A stretch of 43,818 nt of DNA from Deltaproteobacteria bacterium (lineage in GTDB: Bacteria > Myxococcota > Myxococcia > Myxococcales > Anaeromyxobacteraceae), in the NCBI GenBank assembly GCA_016214955.1, contig JACRMN010000028.1, positions 1-43,818 of the forward strand, read 5' to 3'. Within the stretch, counting starts at the first letter, position 1, and the number at the start of each line of letters is the position of its first letter. The position numbers were made by a program, and so were the translations under genes. Positions 24,035-33,040 of the stretch are shown here, in pieces. The notes beneath the pieces were generated by a model that was given only the letters and a program-made list of their open reading frames with translations, was not told where the DNA came from and made no database searches.

Positions 24035-25585
24035 ATGCCCGACGCCCTGAAATGCCGCGAGACGCTGAGCCGGTTCCTCAAGGCCCGCGTCCCCTTCATC
24101 TCCGTCCGCACACCCGAGCGCGGGCGCGCCATCGAGTTGCTCCGGCAACTCGCGACGGAGATCGGGATCGCCATCTACGTGCACACCCTGTCGCAGGGGA
24201 TGCGCGACATCGGGAACAACCGCGTCGTCAGCGAGGATCGCTCGGTTGTGGGAGCGCTGGACTTCTCGGCGCAGCAGATGGCGCAGCGACAGAACCTCAC
24301 CTTCGTCTTCACGGAGGTCTCGGATCTCGAGGACGACACCCCGACGGCGCGGCAGTTCTACGACCTGGTCATGCTCGCCAGCGAGCGAGGGGGTGCGCTG
24401 GCGGTGATCACCACCAAGCCGGTCTGGGGGCAGCTCCAGCGGCTCGGGATGACGGTCACCCTCGATCCTCCCACCGAGGACGAGATGCTGACCATCCTGC
24501 ACGAGAGCATCGACCCGTACCGGCCATCCATGCCCATCGAGTGGACCGACGCCCAGTTCCGGGAGGCGGCCTCGATCCTGGCGGGCATCACCCGCATCGA
24601 GGCGGAGAACGTCGTCGCCACCCTCCTCGCGAACGGCGCCATCAGCGCCGCGGACCTGGTCGAGCTGAGCCACGTGAAGGACCGGATCTTCAGCGACATC
24701 TCCGGGATCGAACGCGTCACCATCCGCAGCGAGGAGCTCGCCGTGGGAGGGTTGAACGGTCTCAGGACCTGGCTCGAGCGCGAGCGGCCGCTCCTCACGG
24801 CCGACCTCCGAGATCGCCATCTCCGGCCGCCCCGCGGTGTCCTCCTCGTCGGTGTCCCGGGGTGCGGGAAGTCCCTCTCGGCGAAGTCCATCGCGGCAAC
24901 GTGGAACCTGCCGCTCTACCGCCTCGACCTGGCGACGATCCACGGTCAGTACCTGGGACAGTCGGAGCACCGGCTGAAGGAGGCGCTGGCGACCGCCGAC
25001 CACGTGGCGCCCTGCGTCCTCTGGATCGACGAGATCGAGAAGGGCCTGGCGGGGGCCACCGGTGGCGGAGACGGGGGAACGTCCACCCGCCTGGTCGGGC
25101 AGTTCCTCTTCTGGCTGCAGGAGGCGCGGGCGCGAACGTTCGTGGTGGCCACCGCAAACGACGTGAGCCGCCTCCCCCCCGAGCTGCTTCGCCGCGGGCG
25201 GTTCGACGAGCTGTTCTTCGTGGACCTGCCGAGCGCGGAGGAGCGAAGGGACATCATCGACATCTACATCCGTCGCAACCTGCGCTATCAGGCGTCGGAT
25301 GTACTGGTGGGGGAGCTCATGGAGTCCTCCGAGGGGTTCGCGGGCGCCGACATCGAGGCAGCGGTACGCGAGGTCGCCAAGGAGGCTGTGCGCCGCGGCG
25401 ACGGTGCCATCAACGACGAGATCTTCCGCCGGAGCTTCGCGAACATCGTTCCCCTGAGCAAGACCAGCCCCGAGCAGATCGAGCAGATCAGGGCGTGGGG
25501 TCGCGAGCGTGCCGTGCCGGCGTCCGGGACGATGGGGGCGGCGCCCACGGAAGCGAAGGGTCCGAGGCGGGCCGTGCTGGTGTGA
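24035..25585 (+). CDS. Ycf46-like AAA+ ATPase
   Basis: 516 aa. The N-terminal half (1-230) matches the non-catalytic region of Ycf46-type proteins: a degenerate P-loop-like fold with FLKARVPFISVRTPERGRAIELL and TFVFTEVSDLEDD. The AAA+ domain has Walker A GVPGCGKS (273-280), Walker B CVLWIDEIEKG (D332, E333), sensor Asn N375 (VVATANDVS) and the arginine-finger region LLRRGRFDELFF (R386-R389). The C-terminal lid contains GFAGADIEAAVREVAKEA, as in FtsH/Cdc48 relatives. All ATPase residues are present. It likely remodels or translocates a protein substrate. It lies directly upstream of a zinc-finger membrane protein and a HerA-like ATPase. Confidence 0.88.
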   Translation: MPDALKCRETLSRFLKARVPFISVRTPERGRAIELLRQLATEIGIAIYVHTLSQGMRDIGNNRVVSEDRSVVGALDFSAQQMAQRQNLTFVFTEVSDLEDDTPTARQFYDLVMLASERGGALAVITTKPVWGQLQRLGMTVTLDPPTEDEMLTILHESIDPYRPSMPIEWTDAQFREAASILAGITRIEAENVVATLLANGAISAADLVELSHVKDRIFSDISGIERVTIRSEELAVGGLNGLRTWLERERPLLTADLRDRHLRPPRGVLLVGVPGCGKSLSAKSIAATWNLPLYRLDLATIHGQYLGQSEHRLKEALATADHVAPCVLWIDEIEKGLAGATGGGDGGTSTRLVGQFLFWLQEARARTFVVATANDVSRLPPELLRRGRFDELFFVDLPSAEERRDIIDIYIRRNLRYQASDVLVGELMESSEGFAGADIEAAVREVAKEAVRRGDGAINDEIFRRSFANIVPLSKTSPEQIEQIRAWGRERAVPASGTMGAAPTEAKGPRRAVLV

Positions 25586-25595
25586 GACCTTCGTT

Positions 25596-26426
25596 ATGGC
25601 CTGGGTCTGCGGGAGTTGTGGCTACGCGGGCAACGCCCACGACGGCGGGCCGTGCGCCATCTGCGGTGCCCGCCGTGCGCGGGCGATCCTAATCGCACCT
25701 GCAGCCGGGGCCCCGCACGGCGGTCCGGTTCCGGCGGCATCTCCGCCGCCCCAGGCCAGCCCCGGGCAATCCGCGCCTCCAGCCTCGCCGGTCGCCGGGA
25801 CGCCTCCGCGCGCCGTCACGGGCCCGCCGATCCACCAGGGCGGATCGGCGACCGGAGCCTCCCAGGCAGGTGCGGCCGGGACGTGGCGCGGGACCGTTCT
25901 GTCGGTCGATCCGCCCCTCCTCGTTCCCGCTCCCGGGAACCCCTGGCGGGCTGCCACGGTGGCCCTGGGCCTGATGGTCACCTTGCCGCTGCTGATCGGC
26001 CTGGTGGCCTCCATGCTGGCACTGACGCTCCTCTTCCGGCTCGTCCGTCTTTCCACGCTGGCTGCCGTGGTGAGCCCGATCGCCTACTTGACGGTGTGGC
26101 GCAAGGTATTCCCGCAGCGCATCGGCGGCGGGCGGTCGACCCTCCAGGTGCCGCAACGAGTGGCGCGCCTCCGCACCACGGATGGAGCCACACTCCCGGT
26201 GCGATTCGTGGGAGAGCTCGTGAGCGGGGAGGCGACCCCAGGCGACGACCTCAGCCTGCTGGGTGCGAGCCACGGCGGAACCCTCTACGTCACCGGGGGG
26301 ATGAACCACACCAGCGGCGCCCGGATCCTCTTCTCGCGGAACCCGTGGAAGGTCGCCTTCCCGGCACTCCTGTTGGCCCTCCTAACCGGGGGGCTCCTAC
26401 TCCTGCGAGCGTCCCAGCTCCGGTGA
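25596..26426 (+). CDS. RanBP2-type zinc finger protein with membrane helices
   Basis: 276 aa. The N-terminus MAWVCGSCGYAGNAHDGGPCAICGARR fits a RanBP2-like zinc finger (W-x-C-x2-C...C-x2-C). A Pro/Ala/Gly-rich linker of about 70 residues follows. Two hydrophobic segments (TVALGLMVTLPLLIGLVASM and the adjacent LTLLFRLVRLSTLAAVVSPIAYL) come next. The soluble part RLRTTDGATLPVRFVGELVSGEATPGDDLSLLG suggests a small beta domain. A last membrane helix (FPALLLALLTGGLLLL) closes the protein. Probably a membrane adaptor linking the two ATPases encoded on each side. Not assigned to a named family. Confidence 0.65.
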   Translation: MAWVCGSCGYAGNAHDGGPCAICGARRARAILIAPAAGAPHGGPVPAASPPPQASPGQSAPPASPVAGTPPRAVTGPPIHQGGSATGASQAGAAGTWRGTVLSVDPPLLVPAPGNPWRAATVALGLMVTLPLLIGLVASMLALTLLFRLVRLSTLAAVVSPIAYLTVWRKVFPQRIGGGRSTLQVPQRVARLRTTDGATLPVRFVGELVSGEATPGDDLSLLGASHGGTLYVTGGMNHTSGARILFSRNPWKVAFPALLLALLTGGLLLLRASQLR

Positions 26427-26429
26427 GCC

Positions 26430-29408
26430 ATGGACGGAACGCCCCCTCCTCACATCCTCGCCGGCACTGGCCCGATCGAGGAGAAGCTCGCGGCCATCCG
26501 CAGGGAGACCCTTTCCGGCGCGACCCTGGCGGCGCCGGACCTGAGCTTCCTGCGGCCCTTCCAGTTCCACGCCGTCCGCGGGCGGCTGGCCCGCGAGTCG
26601 GCCGGAGGGGGCCCACCCGCATTCGGGACGCGGGGCGCCGGCCTCTTCGCCGGCCTCCATGCCACCGAGAGCCCATGGGTGCTGTGCGCCGACCATCGCC
26701 CGCCCTTCACCTTCCTCTCCTGCGGGTCCCCGGCCCGGAGCGGGGGATCGATCGCGCCCCACCTGTCGGCCGACGTGGGTCGGCAGCACGTCGAGGAGGC
26801 CACGAGTGGCGAAGCGATCGTCACTGGACTGGCTGGCCTGGCCGCCACGTTCGCACTGACAGGCATCCCCCCGGTCTTGCCAGGCGAGCGGCCGTCCGCC
26901 GTGGAGGCCCTCGCGGGAGGGCTCACCGGGCTTCGCTGGGCGCTCCTGGTGATCGGGTTTCCGCTGCGCGGGGAGGTGGCGCTGAACGCCATGAGCGACC
27001 TGGCGCGCGAGCTGCGCCTCACCGACGAGACCTACCTCACTCCGGGAACCCTGAAGGAGAAGGACCGGCTGGCCCTGCGCTACCGGGAGCTCCTGGAGGG
27101 GCATCACGGCCGGTTCGCACTCGCCCAATCCTCCGGCCTGTGGCAGGCGGGAGCCTACGTGTTCGGGGAGAGCCAGGAGACCGCACGGCGCGGCGCGGCC
27201 TTGCTTGTGGCCGCGCTCCTCGGAGACCGGGGCCTGGTCCCCGGTGCCCCTGACGCCGCGCTGCCGGTGCCGCTCCGCACCCATCGCTGCGAGCCATCCG
27301 GCCAGCACGTCGACGCTCGTGTGAACGTCCTCACCTCGCCCGAGCTGGCCGAGCTCTGCGCGCTTCCGGTTCGAACGATTCCCGGGTTCCGGGTGGATCG
27401 CGATCCTGGCCTCCGTGTCGAGCGCAGAGCCAGGGATCCTGCCGACATCTCCATCGGGCACCTCGTGCACGAGGGTGCCACGACCGCCGAGGCCTTCGCC
27501 CTCCCCACCGCAGCCCTGACGCGGCACGCGCTGGTGTGCGGGACGACCGGGTCCGGCAAGACGCGAACCTGCCAGAGGCTGCTCCACGAGGCATGGATGT
27601 CACCGGCGACGCTGGGTCGGGGCCGAAGGGTACCCTTTCTTGTCATCGAGCCGGCGAAGGCCGAGTACCGAACTCTCCTCCGGGTACCGGGCTTGGAGTC
27701 GCTCGCCGTCTACACGGCCGGTGACGAGACCCCAGGTCGCTCGGCCCCGCTGCGCTTCAACCCGTTCTGGTTCCCACCGTCGGTACCCGTCCAGACGCAC
27801 ATCGACCTCCTGAAGGCCGCATTCAACGCCTCGTTCGTTCTCTACGCGCCCATGCCCTACCTCCTGGAGCTGGCGCTCCACGAGGCCTACGAGCGAAAGG
27901 GCTGGGACCTGGCGTCGAGCGAGAACCACCGCGGTCGCGGACCGGCCGCCTACCCGACTCTTTCCGGCCTGGCCGCTGTGGTCGATGACGTCTCGAGCCG
28001 GGCTGGGTACAGCGACCGGGTGGGCGCTGACGTCCGTGCCGGACTGCGCACGCGGCTGGCGACGCTCTGTGCAGGCGCCAAGGGAGGGATGTTCGACGTC
28101 CCCGGCGCTTCGACCCTCGGTGCGCTGTTCGACCGGCCGACGGTCGTCGAGTTGCAGGCGCTGGGGAGCGCCGAGGACAGGGTGTTCGTCATGGCACTCC
28201 TGCTCCAGGGCCTCTACGAGCACTGTCTCGCTACCCGGCCACGCAGCGCCACCCAGCTCGAGCACGTCACCCTCATCGAGGAGGCCCATCGGCTCCTGCG
28301 CGCCAGCTCCGAGGAGGTGAACCCGGAGGCCGGTGCCAACCCTCGGGGCCTCGCGGTGGAGACCTTCTCCAACCTGCTCGCGGAGCTGCGCTCGTACGGA
28401 GAGGGGTTCGTCATCGCCGAGCAGGTCCCGACCAAGCTGGCCCGCGACGTGGTGAAGAACACTGCTACCAAGATCATGCACCGACTCGTGGCCACGGACG
28501 ATCGCGCCACGGTGGGAGCCGCCATGACGCTCGAGGGCGACCAGGATCGTGAAGCGGCGCTCCTCTCCCCGGGCGAGGCCATCGTGTTCACGGAGGGGAT
28601 GCATGGCGCTGCGCGAGCTCGCGTCGACGCCCTCGCGCCCGCTCGGTCGGTGGATGACGTGGAACTCTTCGGGCTCCAGGCGAGGCGGATCCCGGAGGCG
28701 TCCATGGATCCGTTCGCCCCGTGGTGGGCTACGGGCCTTCCGGGAATCCCCTCGACCGTTGCCGGTCACTTCCGCGGCGCAAGGCGTTTCCTGTCCCCTG
28801 ATCTGGACGAGTCGATCGACGTCTACGTCTCGACCGTTCTGGCAGCGGGTGATGGGGCCGGGCCGGCGAGGGGTGTCGGCGCCGCGCTTCGGGCCCTCCT
28901 TCCGCCCCGGGCGCCAGCGGAAGCCAGGACGGCGACTCTGCTCGCGACCCTCGACCGCGCCTTCGACGAACGGGCCACCGCCTACAGCCTTCCCTTCGCG
29001 GTCGCGGGAGAGCTGGCGCGCGCCTGCTTCACGTCGATGGACGAGGCAGGAGGCGCGGCCGCATTCGCCGATGCGTACCGGCAGGCGATGCGCCTCCCGG
29101 ACGGCGGGCCTCTTGCCGGGTGCGAAGCGTGCCGCTCCGCCTGCCTTCATCGGTTCGAGGTCCGGAGGCTTGCCGAGGTCCTGGGGCTCTCCCGGACCGT
29201 GTCGGAGGTGCTCACGGGTCACCGGGCAGACACCTCCTTCGCGCCCATTGCGGAAGAGGCCCTGCGGTGCTCCCGGCGGCTCGTGCCCCCGGGAGGTGCA
29301 CCGGACGTCGCGCTCTGCTGGACCGTGCACGAGGTCCACGGACGGCGGCTCCGACACGATCTCCAGGCAGCGGTGGTACGCGGCGTGGCCTCGTACCTCT
29401 GGCGGTGA
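26430..29408 (+). CDS. HerA/VirB4-like P-loop ATPase
   Basis: 992 aa, starting 3 nt after the preceding stop. The ATPase core has Walker A GTTGSGKT (371-378), preceded by HALVCG, and Walker B VTLIEEAHRLL (E617-E618). It continues with FVIAEQVPTKLARDVVKNTATKIMHRL, the sensor region shared by HerA, FtsK and VirB4 relatives with a DUF87 core. PFLVIEPAKAEYRTLL after Walker A is also typical of HerA-like proteins of unknown role. The 370-residue N-terminal region is not recognised. Near the C-terminus a cysteine group (CEACRSACLHRF) may bind metal. It probably acts as a hexamer pumping DNA or protein. Pairing with a Ycf46-like ATPase and a metallopeptidase gene suggests a dedicated machine. Confidence 0.85.
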   Translation: MDGTPPPHILAGTGPIEEKLAAIRRETLSGATLAAPDLSFLRPFQFHAVRGRLARESAGGGPPAFGTRGAGLFAGLHATESPWVLCADHRPPFTFLSCGSPARSGGSIAPHLSADVGRQHVEEATSGEAIVTGLAGLAATFALTGIPPVLPGERPSAVEALAGGLTGLRWALLVIGFPLRGEVALNAMSDLARELRLTDETYLTPGTLKEKDRLALRYRELLEGHHGRFALAQSSGLWQAGAYVFGESQETARRGAALLVAALLGDRGLVPGAPDAALPVPLRTHRCEPSGQHVDARVNVLTSPELAELCALPVRTIPGFRVDRDPGLRVERRARDPADISIGHLVHEGATTAEAFALPTAALTRHALVCGTTGSGKTRTCQRLLHEAWMSPATLGRGRRVPFLVIEPAKAEYRTLLRVPGLESLAVYTAGDETPGRSAPLRFNPFWFPPSVPVQTHIDLLKAAFNASFVLYAPMPYLLELALHEAYERKGWDLASSENHRGRGPAAYPTLSGLAAVVDDVSSRAGYSDRVGADVRAGLRTRLATLCAGAKGGMFDVPGASTLGALFDRPTVVELQALGSAEDRVFVMALLLQGLYEHCLATRPRSATQLEHVTLIEEAHRLLRASSEEVNPEAGANPRGLAVETFSNLLAELRSYGEGFVIAEQVPTKLARDVVKNTATKIMHRLVATDDRATVGAAMTLEGDQDREAALLSPGEAIVFTEGMHGAARARVDALAPARSVDDVELFGLQARRIPEASMDPFAPWWATGLPGIPSTVAGHFRGARRFLSPDLDESIDVYVSTVLAAGDGAGPARGVGAALRALLPPRAPAEARTATLLATLDRAFDERATAYSLPFAVAGELARACFTSMDEAGGAAAFADAYRQAMRLPDGGPLAGCEACRSACLHRFEVRRLAEVLGLSRTVSEVLTGHRADTSFAPIAEEALRCSRRLVPPGGAPDVALCWTVHEVHGRRLRHDLQAAVVRGVASYLWR

Positions 29409-29430
29409 TCCCGACGGAAGGAGGCATCGC

Positions 29431-30159
29431 ATGGCAGAGAGCGAAGTAGAGGAGGCGGAGCGGTCCAGTGACCTCACGGAGAAGCACTCTGGTGAGCGCG
29501 CGCGCCTGGAGGCCGACCGAGCGGCAGAGCGAATCGCCGACCTGGAGGCGAGCCGGACGATGCGGGCCGGCCTGGCGGCCGAAATGGCCGGAGGCCAAGC
29601 CGGGAGCATCTCCGCCGGGAGCCGCCTGCGGCCCATAGAGCTTCTGGGGGGCGAGGCGTTCGATCGGGAAGTGAAGGCGCGGGGCATCGGCGTGCCGGAA
29701 CGCGGCGAAGTGCTCGGGATCACCGAACGTGACACGGGGAGGGCTCTGGTCCGGGACGCGGGTGACACCGCCGTGACCGCCGTCCACGAGCGGTATCACC
29801 AGTTCTCGGCCGACGCGGTTCGCGAGCTCGAGGAGGGAATCGCCGAGCATCTGGCGCGCGAGCGGACCGGATGGCTCTCGGAACTTGCCTCCCCTGGGCC
29901 TCACGGCGGCGGAACCGGTTCCCCGGAGGTCTATGAGGTCGAGAGGCGAGTTGCCGCGAAGTTGGAGGCAGCAGCGGGACGCGAGCGGATCGAGGCTGCA
30001 CTTCTCGACGGTGACCGAGGCGGACTTCGCGCGGCCACCGACGCCTACTTCGGCCCGGGGACCTTCGACGAGGTGATCGAGCGCATGGCCAAGGGGCGAC
30101 CAGACGAGGCAGATGGGCTGCTCGTGCCCGGCGCACCGAAGAAGGGTGTGCTTCGGTGA
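29431..30159 (+). CDS. Putative zinc metallopeptidase (HExxH), possible toxin effector
   Basis: 242 aa with a strong SD (GGAAGGAGG). The N-terminal 65 residues are a charged helix. The core shows the zincin motif H119-E-R-Y-H123 (AVHERYHQFS), then EEGIAEHLARE (134-144), which matches the EGxxE third-ligand helix of gluzincins. A helical part with EVYEVERRVAAKLEAAAG and YFGPGTFDEVIERM follows, similar in arrangement to metallopeptidase domains of polymorphic toxins. No signal peptide. It ends the ATPase series. Inference: an effector or processing protease acting with the AAA+/HerA proteins. Activity and substrate unknown. Confidence 0.65.
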   Translation: MAESEVEEAERSSDLTEKHSGERARLEADRAAERIADLEASRTMRAGLAAEMAGGQAGSISAGSRLRPIELLGGEAFDREVKARGIGVPERGEVLGITERDTGRALVRDAGDTAVTAVHERYHQFSADAVRELEEGIAEHLARERTGWLSELASPGPHGGGTGSPEVYEVERRVAAKLEAAAGRERIEAALLDGDRGGLRAATDAYFGPGTFDEVIERMAKGRPDEADGLLVPGAPKKGVLR

Positions 30160-30443
30160 AGTTGGGTGCCTAGTGGACCGAACTCGCGACAGTGGGACCG
30201 TCTTCGTGCCATCAGTTCCCCTCGCTAGAGCGCCGAGATTGGCTGACCACACCTGGGCAAGCGCGTGCACGGACCAGGCAACGGCATTCCTGGTCGGCAC
30301 GTTCGGATCGCAAGGTCTGCGTCGCTTAGGCGGGGTGGACCTACCAGCTGAGGTGCTCGGGGGGGCTGCGCGCGGCCGTGATGCGGTAGTGAAAGTGGTT
30401 GGAGAGAGGGCGACTCAACTCAAGCGTAGTAGGGGGACGATCG

Positions 30444-31460
30444 ATGCCGGAAATGAAGCCGGGAGCCGAGTCAAAGCGAGCCTACAAGGACGCCTCGCCG
30501 GACGAACTTGTCGCGTGGGCGAATGAGGGCGACAAGGAGGCGCTCAACATGGTGGTAACCGACGTCATTGTTCGGGCGGAAAAGCCGCTTGAGGCGAAGA
30601 CAATTGTCGACGCCCTTTCGTCGACGACACTGGGCCAGGCAGAGGGGAGCGCTCTTTACAGGTTTGGCAAGGTCTACCAACGCGTCGGCCAGTTGGACAA
30701 GGCGCTCACACTGCTCAAGGCCGCATCCGAGAAGGGCGATAAGGACGCGCCTTTGACGATCGGGTCCGAATGCGAGAGGGGAGGGGACCTCACGGAGGCA
30801 CTCCGGTGGTACCGGCTTGGGGCCGACCGAGGCGACGCTTTCGCACAGTTCATGGCTGCCAACTTTCTGTACTTCGGCAAGGGGTGCAATCCAGACAAGT
30901 TGGAGGCGCTTCGGTATGCGTCACTGTCCGCAGATCAAGGGTACGAAAATGGTCGAGGCTTCCGCGACCTAATCCAGAGCGACTTGGCCAAGCCTTCCGG
31001 ACCGTGCATCATCGCTACAGCATGTATCGGCGACGCTCGAGTGATGCCGCTTCGGCGCCTGCGCGACGAGGCCATCCTTGGCGATCCGGTCCTTCGAGAC
31101 TTCTTCCATGTCTTCTGGAGTCGCTACTACGAATGGTCACCTGGCGTGGCGAGGCTGGCCGCCCAAGATCGCCATGTGGCAGAGCATATCCGCTGGGCCT
31201 TTCTGAGCCCTTGGCTCTCATGGTTGGAGATTGCTTCGATCGTGGGACGCAGGGCTCCGAGCGCCATGCCCGAAGCGGACAAGGAGAGGGTGTTGCACTG
31301 CATTGCCACGAGGATGGAGGAATGGCTTCACGAGCTGCCCGCGATGATGGAGGGGAAGTGTCCGGCGGACACCAGCGAGGTCTTCGAATCCTTTGAGCGC
31401 CTGGGCGAAGCCACTCGCAGACTGTTCGAGAGCGGAGGCCTCACCACGGCGAAGCGGTAA
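30444..31460 (+). CDS. Sel1/TPR-repeat protein with CFI-box-type C-terminal domain
   Basis: 338 aa from ATG 30444 with SD AGGGGG. Residues about 65-175 form TPR/Sel1-like repeats (LYRFGKVYQRVGQLDKALTLLKAAS, EALRWYRLGADRGDAFAQFMAANFLYFG, EALRYASLSADQGYENG). The domain starting at C188 reads CIIATACIGDARVMPLRRLRDEAIL, then FFHVFWSRYYEWSPGVARLAAQD. This is the CFI-box pattern (CFIATAAYG...LR.FRD...F...YY..SP), here with Ile for Phe. The role of that domain is unknown. A helical tail of 80 residues follows. It is the last gene before the right att candidate and is separated by 284 nt from the metallopeptidase gene, so it may be its own unit. Confidence 0.75.
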   Translation: MPEMKPGAESKRAYKDASPDELVAWANEGDKEALNMVVTDVIVRAEKPLEAKTIVDALSSTTLGQAEGSALYRFGKVYQRVGQLDKALTLLKAASEKGDKDAPLTIGSECERGGDLTEALRWYRLGADRGDAFAQFMAANFLYFGKGCNPDKLEALRYASLSADQGYENGRGFRDLIQSDLAKPSGPCIIATACIGDARVMPLRRLRDEAILGDPVLRDFFHVFWSRYYEWSPGVARLAAQDRHVAEHIRWAFLSPWLSWLEIASIVGRRAPSAMPEADKERVLHCIATRMEEWLHELPAMMEGKCPADTSEVFESFERLGEATRRLFESGGLTTAKR

Positions 31461-31678
31461 GCGGCGCTTCCAGGTACAACCCCGGCTCAGGGCGCGGCCT
31501 GTACCAACACTTACACACGGTGAACTTCCGTCTCCCGTATGTCTCCCGGAATTCCGGTTCCAGGCGGGCTCCGGTGGGGAAGCTTGGGGAAGAGCGAAGC
31601 GGCCTCAAGTGCGCGCTAGAACGGGTGAAACGGCAGAAGGGCGTGGACTGCCGCGCAGTTAGCGAATCCCCGTTCTAA

Positions 31679-31703
31679 AGGTTCAAATCCTGTCTCCCCG
31701 ACT
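31679..31703 (+). repeat. Candidate attR: tRNA-Pro 3'-end direct repeat, right copy
   Basis: This is an exact 25-base copy of 926-950, starting AGGTTCAAATCCTG and ending CCCCGACT. The bases before it differ from those before the left copy, so the identity is limited to the 25 bases. No tRNA 5' half is present. Together with the left copy it frames 30.75 kb of accessory genes, as expected of att sites. Confidence 0.7.
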
Positions 31704-31716
31704 ACAAGTACCTGAC

Positions 31717-31747
31717 GGCCCAGGAGTTCCTCATGAGCTCCTGGGCC
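31717..31747 (+). terminator. 10-bp hairpin after the right tRNA-like repeat
   Basis: GGCCCAGGAG (31,717-31,726) pairs perfectly with CTCCTGGGCC (31,738-31,747). Its position relative to the repeat mirrors the hairpin after the left copy, but the sequence is different. No U-run follows. Confidence 0.4.
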
Positions 31748-32079
31748 ATCTCCCGAAAATCTCGCGGTTGTGCGCGGCAGCGCTCGCCAAGTCGTGGATA
31801 TTTCGCGAGGCATCGCCGCTCCACGCCGGCGCAGATTGTCTCCCTCCCGTTGTAGGGCGCCCACCGGCGGCTCCCAGGGCTGCTCGGAAGTTCCAGGGGT
31901 TGCGGCGAAGCGCGAGCGCTGCCGCGGTGAGAGGCCGCAGAGCCCGTGCTGCTGCGTCGGCGGAGATGGGCGGGTGCTTCGCTGAGTTGGCCCTCGGTGG
32001 ACGGACAGAACCGGCCAGTGATGGACGGCTGAAAACTGGCCAACGGAGTTGAGGACTCGGGACGTTGACGACGGCGAGT

Positions 32080-32960
32080 GGGCCATGGCCAGCCGCCCGA
32101 ATGGGCACCGTCTCGAGCGACGAGAAGAAGCAGCAGGTGGTGGCGCTGGGTCAGCAGGGCTGGCCCTGCGGCGCATCGAGGAGGTTACGGGCGTGCGCCG
32201 GGAGACGGCGAGCGCCTACCTCAAGGCCGCCGGTGTCCCGGTGCGCCCGCCGCGAGGCTGGGCCGGAAGCCGCCGGCAGGTCGACCACGGCGAGGGGCCG
32301 ATGGTGCGTCACCCGGAGACGGGCAAGTACAGGCGCACGCGGCTCTTGGTGATTACCTGGATCGCTGGGAGGAGCGCTGGGCCGCCACCCGCATCCACGG
32401 CACGACCAAGCGCCAGGTCGCCGCGATGTTCGCAGAGGAGAAGCCGGCGCTCCGGCCACTCCCGGTCGCGCCGTTTCGTTACTACGCCTTCGGCGTCCGC
32501 CAGGTGCACCTCGACAGCTGCGTGGAGGTGGAGGGCGCCTGCCACGCTCCGCCGCCCGGCTGGACCGGCCGCGAGGTCACCGCGCCCTCGAGCGCGCCTC
32601 CCGGCGCGCCTCGGCCTCAAGCGAGTCGATCCCCTCATCCGCAAGCTCACGGAGTGCCGCGACCTCATCGACCGCATGACCAGGAGCCCAGAATGGCCCT
32701 CGCCGAAGCCACCCGCGCCCTCCGCCAAGTCTCGGGCATGGCCGCCACCCTCGAAGCTCGCATCGTCGAGGCCCAGTGCTCCTCGAGGAGCTGGCCGAAG
32801 CCAGCCTCGACGGAACCCGCAAGGAGCACCTCGCCGAGCTTGCCACCGTGCCGTTGCTCATCATCGACGACCTCGGCACGCGCAAGCTCCCCGCCACCAC
32901 GGCCGAGGACCTGCTGGAGCTCATCAACGCCCTACCTGACCCCTTTACCCGACTACGGCT
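32080..32960 (+). pseudogene. Decayed IS21-family element (istA/istB remnants)
   Basis: Pieces of IstA occur in shifting frames: SSDEKKQQVVALGQQGWP near 32,115, then LRRIEEVTGVRRETASAYLK near 32,175. The C-terminal part LPVAPFRYYAFGVRQVHLDSC with PPPGWTGREV lies near 32,455-32,575. The central catalytic DDE core is missing. An IstB remnant follows (PLLIIDDLGTRKLPATTAEDLLELI, 32,848-32,930), matching the Walker B region of that ATPase. Several frameshifts and internal deletions show that the element is long dead. Confidence 0.75.
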
Positions 32961-33040
32961 TCACAGTTTACGGTCGCCTCCAATGAGCCGTGGGCCGGCC
33001 GGCTTCCTGCCGGCGGCTGCCCGGCCGGAGGTGACCTGCA

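Larger units (their letters stand above)
31461..32079. other. Island right edge and flank without a supported gene
   Basis: After the CFI-box gene there is no defensible coding sequence until the IS21 remains. The stretch contains the right tRNA-like repeat and its hairpin (31,679-31,747). The open frames across 31,748-32,050 are Arg/Ala-rich on both strands and look like chance frames in GC-rich DNA. They may be terminal sequence of the decayed IS21 element or of another mobile element. Confidence 0.5.

Noticed and set aside
951-31703. Integrase gene for the island
   Set aside because: No tyrosine or serine recombinase motifs were found in any frame of the island. The only recombinase is the IS256 transposase.
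31748-32050. Small genes between the right att site and the IS21 remains
   Set aside because: Open frames on both strands are Arg/Ala-rich without SD or motifs; they are probably chance frames.
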